Part shown: piece by piece, positions 59,480 through 64,000 of the stretch
How the letters are laid out: every line of letters starts with the position of its first letter
Numbering within the stretch: position 1 is the first letter of the stretch
Assembly (NCBI GenBank): GCA_018296165.2
Contig: JACKQL020000001.1
Span: forward strand, 1,240,001-1,304,000
Origin: Termitomyces sp. T153
Lineage: Eukaryota; Basidiomycota; Agaricomycetes; Agaricales; Lyophyllaceae
Length of the DNA stretch: 64,000 nucleotides
Direction of reading: 5' to 3'
Translations under genes and position numbers: made by a program
The notes under the pieces: generated by a model
What the model saw: only the letters and a program-made list of their open reading frames with translations
What the model was told of the DNA's origin: nothing
Databases searched by the model: none

Positions 59480-61162
59480 ATGTTTCCTCTCCGGACCCTT
59501 TGTCTTGTCTTGTCTCGTCTGATTTTCATTGCCGGCTACGATTTGCAAGGTCAATTGGAGCCCAGAGCTACCATCTCTGCCTCGTCTTTGTCTAGTTCTC
59601 TGGTCTCCGCTGCCTGGTATGCTGGCTGGCATGCTACAGACCAGCCAGTGTCGGCGGTAAGCTGGTCCAAGTACAATATCATTCACTACGCATTCGGGTA
59701 AACCCATCTATTATAATATCTATCGTCTGACTCAAGGACGTGTCTAGCCTTACGACCGTAAATCCTGCCATCGTATCTCTTCAAGCATCAGATCGAGTTT
59801 TATTGCCTCAATTTGTAAAGGCGGCACATGATCATGTAAGAATATATTCAAACTTAAAAGCTTAGATGACTGACATGCATATGTATATCAGAACGTTAAA
59901 GCGAGCCTTTCAATTGGAGGTTGGACTGGGTCAAGATGGTTTTCATCTAATGTCGGTTCGGCGCAAAACCGGTCAGCATTTGTTGAAGCTGTGACAGGAT
60001 TAGTCAAGGAGTATAAATTAGATGGTATTGACTTTGAGTATGCACGCCATTCTTCAGTTTATTCTTTCTTGCTGAAGAAAGATTGCAGTTGGGAGTATCC
60101 GGGCACCCAGGGAATAGGGTGCAACACCCTCGACTCCAACGACACGGCTAATTTTCTTTCCTTCTTTCAAGAACTCCGCCTGAGTCTGGGTCCAGATAAA
60201 GTCATTTCCGCAGCGGTAGGCTTAAAACCGTTTCCCGATTCTTCGGGAGCTCCCTTTGCTGAGGTATCAAGATTCGGCGAAGTCCTAGACTACGTCGTCA
60301 TTATGAATTATGACGTCCCATCAACTCCAACCTCAGGCGTTGGTCCCAACTCACCTTTGAGTGACAAATGTGCGCCTGCAGACAGCCAGTATGGTTCAGC
60401 ATCGTCTGCTTTGGCCGCATGGACTGCTGCTGGAATGCCCAAAGATCACATCGTTCTGGGTGTTCCCATGTATGGCCACTCGTACCGCGTTCATCCAGAT
60501 GTGGCATACGCAGATCAATCCAAAACATCGCTCGCGTCATACCCTCCGTACGAAGTCAGTGATAAGCCCACTGGTGACCGGTGGAACGGTAATGGTGGTT
60601 TGGATGTCTGTGGAGTCTATGAACCCCTCGCAGGAACATATGTTTTCTGGAGTCTTGTCGATTCTGGCTTCCTAAATGTAAATGGCTCAGCGAAACCAGG
60701 TATCGCCTACCGTTATGACGCCTGCAGCCAAACTGTAAGGTTTACAGTCATTGAATGGTCCTATCTCTGACTCCCAGCTAGCCCTACGTTTATAATTCAA
60801 CCTCAGAAGTCATGATTGCATACGATGATCCACAATCTTTCTATGCCAAAGGAGACTTTATTAAATCAAAAGAACTTCGAGGATTCGCTGTGTGGGAATC
60901 AGCGGGTGACTATAATGACCTCTTGGTGAATGCCATACGTGAGTTTGTGTTTTTTATCTCGACGCCCAATTCCTTTAATCTCCGCCGATAAGTCAATGGG
61001 ACAATCAATGGTAATTCAAGGACGAACGACAATTCGCCTACGGAATCGTCAACGACGAAAAAGTCATCATCGGCTTCCCAATCCCGACCGTATCCATCTC
61101 TCCTGAAATTCTGGTATCTGATACTGGGTCTGGCTTGCATATGTGGCTGGATCCACATTTGA
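59480..61162 (+). CDS. GH18 chitinase with C-terminal hydrophobic tail, 474 aa
   Basis: GH18 enzymes cleave beta-1,4 bonds in chitin by substrate-assisted catalysis. Exons 59,480-59,697, 59,748-59,835, 59,892-60,037, 60,089-60,734, 60,782-60,938 and 60,993-61,162 total 1425 nt. An N-terminal signal peptide (MFPLRTLCLVLSRLIFIAGY) leads into the barrel: AAWYAGWHA, SLSIGGWTGSRWF, and the catalytic DGIDFDWEYPG, which forms only when the intron at 60,038-60,088 is removed. MNYDVPS and FAVWESAGDYND complete it. After the barrel there is a Ser/Thr/Asn-rich linker and a 20-residue hydrophobic stretch (LLKFWYLILGLACICGWIHI) at the very end. It has no carbohydrate-binding module. A membrane- or wall-attached chitinase in wall remodelling is inferred. 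Confidence 0.88.
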
Positions 61163-62210
61163 CCTCTCCTTCTTTCGAACTCTTCCATGTTTTTCCAATT
61201 TTATACTGGCGAAAGTGTGCATGCCAAGTGGCCATGTCATAGTATACCATATTTCACTAATTACTCATGTCATATGCATTTTTACCGTCCAGGCGACATG
61301 TGTTGGTTGTTCTGGAGTCTGCATAAGGGCGTGAGCCGTGGCGTCCTTACCTTGAAGCTGGCCTAAACCTTATCTAGAACCGCGCTAATTCTCACTACAA
61401 TCATAGAGTTCTCGGCTTTTGAGTATGAGAGACTGGAATGAGTATTCACAGTTTAACAGCTTCGAACTCGGCAAACGGTAAGACGAGTTGAAACTGTCCA
61501 ATCTAGGCCTCCCTTTGTCCTCTCAGGACTTCGGCCTCAGGTTTTAGGAGTGATTACCTGCCTAAAGGTATGTACAATTGAAGTACGGACACAGACTGCT
61601 TTCCTTCCACAAGAATTCGGTATAGAGAGAGCTGTACTAAATATCTGCTATCATCTGCGATACTCCCTTAAGTACAATCCCGCACGCCAGGACGCCGATG
61701 TGCTCTTGTTCTAGACATATGGTTCAATCAAACACAAATGAGTCCCAAGCCACGACGGAGTGCCCAAAATCAGCCTCCACCACAACCTCCTCCAAGCCGT
61801 CTGCCGCGTTCAACTCGGAAATGAATCGACAATGATCCAAGAAATATGGCAACCGATTGATGTAAATTTCCATGCGAGATACATGACGAATTCATGATAT
61901 GGATTGAAGACGAAGCTAGAACATTTATTGGCTGAAAGGTACGCAGCACCAATACACCTGCTAGGTGGGAGATTGACCAAGTTCTAGGAGTCCTAGATGT
62001 TTCGTGTAACTTGTCATTTTCGAATGGAAACCTGGGTCCTTTTACACTGAAGTAGAGCCTACGGTGATGAGGCTCCGAATAGGCGCTGAAATTGTTTGTA
62101 TTAGCTTAAACTCCTAGTGATCGTTAGACCAAAATCATCACATCAATCAACACATCAATCCACTCACACATCGAACAATCAGTCCTTTACGACGTCTGAA
62201 CTGCGGATGG
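61163..62210. other. Intergenic region between convergent genes
   Basis: About 1 kb of 3' flanking sequence. No gene or repeat recognised. Confidence 0.5.
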
Positions 62211-64000
62211 TCATTCGCCATCACCAGAATCATCGGAATCATCATCGTCTTCTTCCTCTAATGCAGCCTCTGCTTCCGCCTGAGCTTGCGCGGCAAATGC
62301 AGCATTGGTTATAGCTTCCTCTAACAGTCTTGTTTGCTCGTCCGATAGGCCATACATGCTGAACGGCGGAACAGAAGCCGGCGGCACCTCGTCGTGGCTC
62401 ACCGTAGCCTCAGTGTTGACACCTATAAGCAATGAAGTCGGGTCAGTTATCCCTCCTAATGCGTTGCAAGCAGCATCAACGGTCTCGGTCGTCGTAATTT
62501 TCTGTGGCATGTTGAGAAGTTGTGCGCGAGCTATAACGCTCGCGAGGGTAGCTTGCCCTGCTGCCGGGTCCATCGGGGGAGATATCGAGGGTCCGGTAGG
62601 CGTTCCCAAAGCTCCTCCAACATGAGCTTGTAGTAGCCCGTGCAAGCTCAAAACAGTCTGCTGTACCGCAGATATAATGGTAGGCAATATTTCCCCTTCT
62701 TCTACGTGTGATGAGTCAGGAAAACCATGTATTGATTGTGCGGCGGCAGCAGCATCTGCCTGAGAGGTGGCAATGCCACTCCATAACTTCGCTCTACGCT
62801 CCTCTCTAATTGACTCCTCCCCTTCATCTTCATCAAGCTCCACCTCTAAGACTTCAGCCGATATGCAAGCTTCGCTTCTAGGTCCACGAGTTTTACTACC
62901 GGTTTTGTGGCGCTTGATAGCATCCCGCCGAGAAAATATTTTGAGACACCCACCACATTTCCATGCTTTATTGTCGTGCAGCTTGATATGACGTTTAAGA
63001 TCATGATTCCGTGCAAATGATGCTGGACAGAGGGTGCAACGATACGGACGATGAACAGCGTGGACGCGCTGATGTGCGCGTAAAGTGTACAGACGCGAGA
63101 AGGTCTTTTTGCAACATGCAATAAGGCATGGGTAAACGGCGGTCCCTATGTCTGTTGCAGACGCAGCCGTGGGTGGGGGGATCCAGGGAAAGGCAGGGTT
63201 GGTGGGGTAAGGCACCGCCTGTACACGAGGCTCGGGAGGTTGGCCAATCTGGATACCGCTGAGGACACCAATAACTTGTATCAAACCACTGATTTCTTGT
63301 AGAGCGTGCATGTCTTGACCACCGCCCGCAGAAGATGTCACGGCAAATAAAAAGACTTGATGCAATTGAAGTCGGATAGAGGAAACTAACGTCGGGTCAA
63401 GTGGCCGAGACGGAGATGATTCCAGTGCTTGCGCAATGATCCGGACAGCTTCGTTGATTTGGAGCTGCAAGTCGGACTCAGGTACATAGGGACGCTTCAC
63501 TGTCCGGAGGTCAAGAGAATTTTGGCTGTCGTCAGTCTCCTCACGCTTCCGCTTTCCCTTGTCAAGCTGTATAGAAGGTGCATTGGAATGACGTAGATTT
63601 CCAAACAAAGCATCAGACCTCGCCAGAGCGACTAGGACTGGGCCCAAGGAAATAGCTATAGCCTTGGATACCACTCCTGATGTCATAAGTCGCCGAAGAA
63701 TATCTAACACGTTATCACCATTGGAATTTGGTACGATGGTGGAGGCGAGAGCATGACGGGCAGGGGAGTCGTTCTCGACAACAGCAAGAATGGCTTTGAT
63801 GGTAATAATCGCGGCCTCTCCTTTCCGAGACGAGGTCGCGGGATTTGTAACTATAGGAGACGAATGCACTTGTTCAGGAGATGTAGCATTGGATGGCACA
63901 GTATCAGTAGTCGAGGTTTGAACAGTATTTGCTTTGCTGATGGCCCATAACTCTTCGCCCAATCGCCGAGCAATTTCTTCAGCCTCTGCGTTGATGTCGT
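62211..64000 (-). CDS. C2H2 zinc-finger protein, partial (5' end outside window)
   Basis: A single open exon runs from the right edge to a stop at 62,211. It is open upstream (DINAEAEEIARRLGEELW), so the true start lies outside. The middle (about 62,870-63,140) has three C2H2-type fingers: CLIACCKKTFSRLYTLRAHQ with RVH, CTLCPASFARNHDLKRHIKL with H, and a divergent third, CGGCLKIFSRRDAIKRH, with a longer spacing to a final Cys. Basic KGKRKREE upstream may be a nuclear signal. The C-terminus is Ala-rich and ends in a strongly acidic run (EEEDDDDSDDSGDGE), typical of activation or chromatin-contact tails. It is probably a nuclear DNA-binding regulator; its targets are unknown. Confidence 0.83.
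   Translation of the reverse strand, partial: DINAEAEEIARRLGEELWAISKANTVQTSTTDTVPSNATSPEQVHSSPIVTNPATSSRKGEAAIITIKAILAVVENDSPARHALASTIVPNSNGDNVLDILRRLMTSGVVSKAIAISLGPVLVALARSDALFGNLRHSNAPSIQLDKGKRKREETDDSQNSLDLRTVKRPYVPESDLQLQINEAVRIIAQALESSPSRPLDPTLVSSIRLQLHQVFLFAVTSSAGGGQDMHALQEISGLIQVIGVLSGIQIGQPPEPRVQAVPYPTNPAFPWIPPPTAASATDIGTAVYPCLIACCKKTFSRLYTLRAHQRVHAVHRPYRCTLCPASFARNHDLKRHIKLHDNKAWKCGGCLKIFSRRDAIKRHKTGSKTRGPRSEACISAEVLEVELDEDEGEESIREERRAKLWSGIATSQADAAAAAQSIHGFPDSSHVEEGEILPTIISAVQQTVLSLHGLLQAHVGGALGTPTGPSISPPMDPAAGQATLASVIARAQLLNMPQKITTTETVDAACNALGGITDPTSLLIGVNTEATVSHDEVPPASVPPFSMYGLSDEQTRLLEEAITNAAFAAQAQAEAEAALEEEDDDDSDDSGDGE

Overview
This window is from a filamentous basidiomycete, most likely an Agaricomycete. 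The genes are split by many short introns (about 45-70 bp) that keep perfect phase. The neighbours include a pair of CYP5150-like P450s, a flavin halogenase, a GH18 chitinase and a Bud4/anillin-type protein. The repeats are fungal chromovirus, Copia and Helitron elements. The species cannot be named from the sequence alone.

Layout. Left gene block (1-5.5 kb): the 5' half of an FAD-dependent halogenase (-), an unrecognised 271-aa protein (+), and a complete PDAT/LRO1-type acyltransferase (-) whose frame only closes if three microexons (17, 11 and 6 nt) are accepted. Repeat block (about 5.9-43.0 kb): a nest of transposable elements. It holds a decayed Ty3/gypsy element (-), the old 5' LTR of a family I call LTR-X (+), a Copia element (-) inserted inside that LTR, two solo LTR-X copies with exact 5-bp target duplications inside the older layers, a decayed LTR-X interior, a decayed chromodomain Gypsy (+), a decayed Helitron with a minisatellite tail (+), and a young full-length LTR-X element at 36,933-43,028. 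Right gene block (44-64 kb): two tandem P450s (-), BUD4-like (+), an unrecognised 411-aa coiled-coil protein (+), a GT17 glycosyltransferase (+), a GH18 chitinase with a hydrophobic C-terminal tail (+), and a partial C2H2 zinc-finger regulator (-).

The most unusual object is LTR-X. It has about 1.15-kb LTRs, a TATA box, a polypurine tract and 5-bp target duplications. The 12 bases immediately after its 5' LTR (after one spacer base) are a perfect complement of the predicted first 12 bases of its own transcript, the arrangement of self-primed Tf1/sushi elements. It shows no gag, RT or integrase. Instead it carries, on the opposite strand, a three-exon gene whose introns and phases close exactly to 341 codons plus stop. 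A decayed relative with the same last intron and the same stop position lies at 22.6-23.1 kb.

The old layers are almost free of CG dinucleotides, and many of their stops look like CGA to TGA changes. The young element is CG-rich. CG content therefore tracks insertion order, consistent with methylation-driven or RIP-like decay. Gene calls were made by eye from splice sites and remembered family motifs, and no database search was run.
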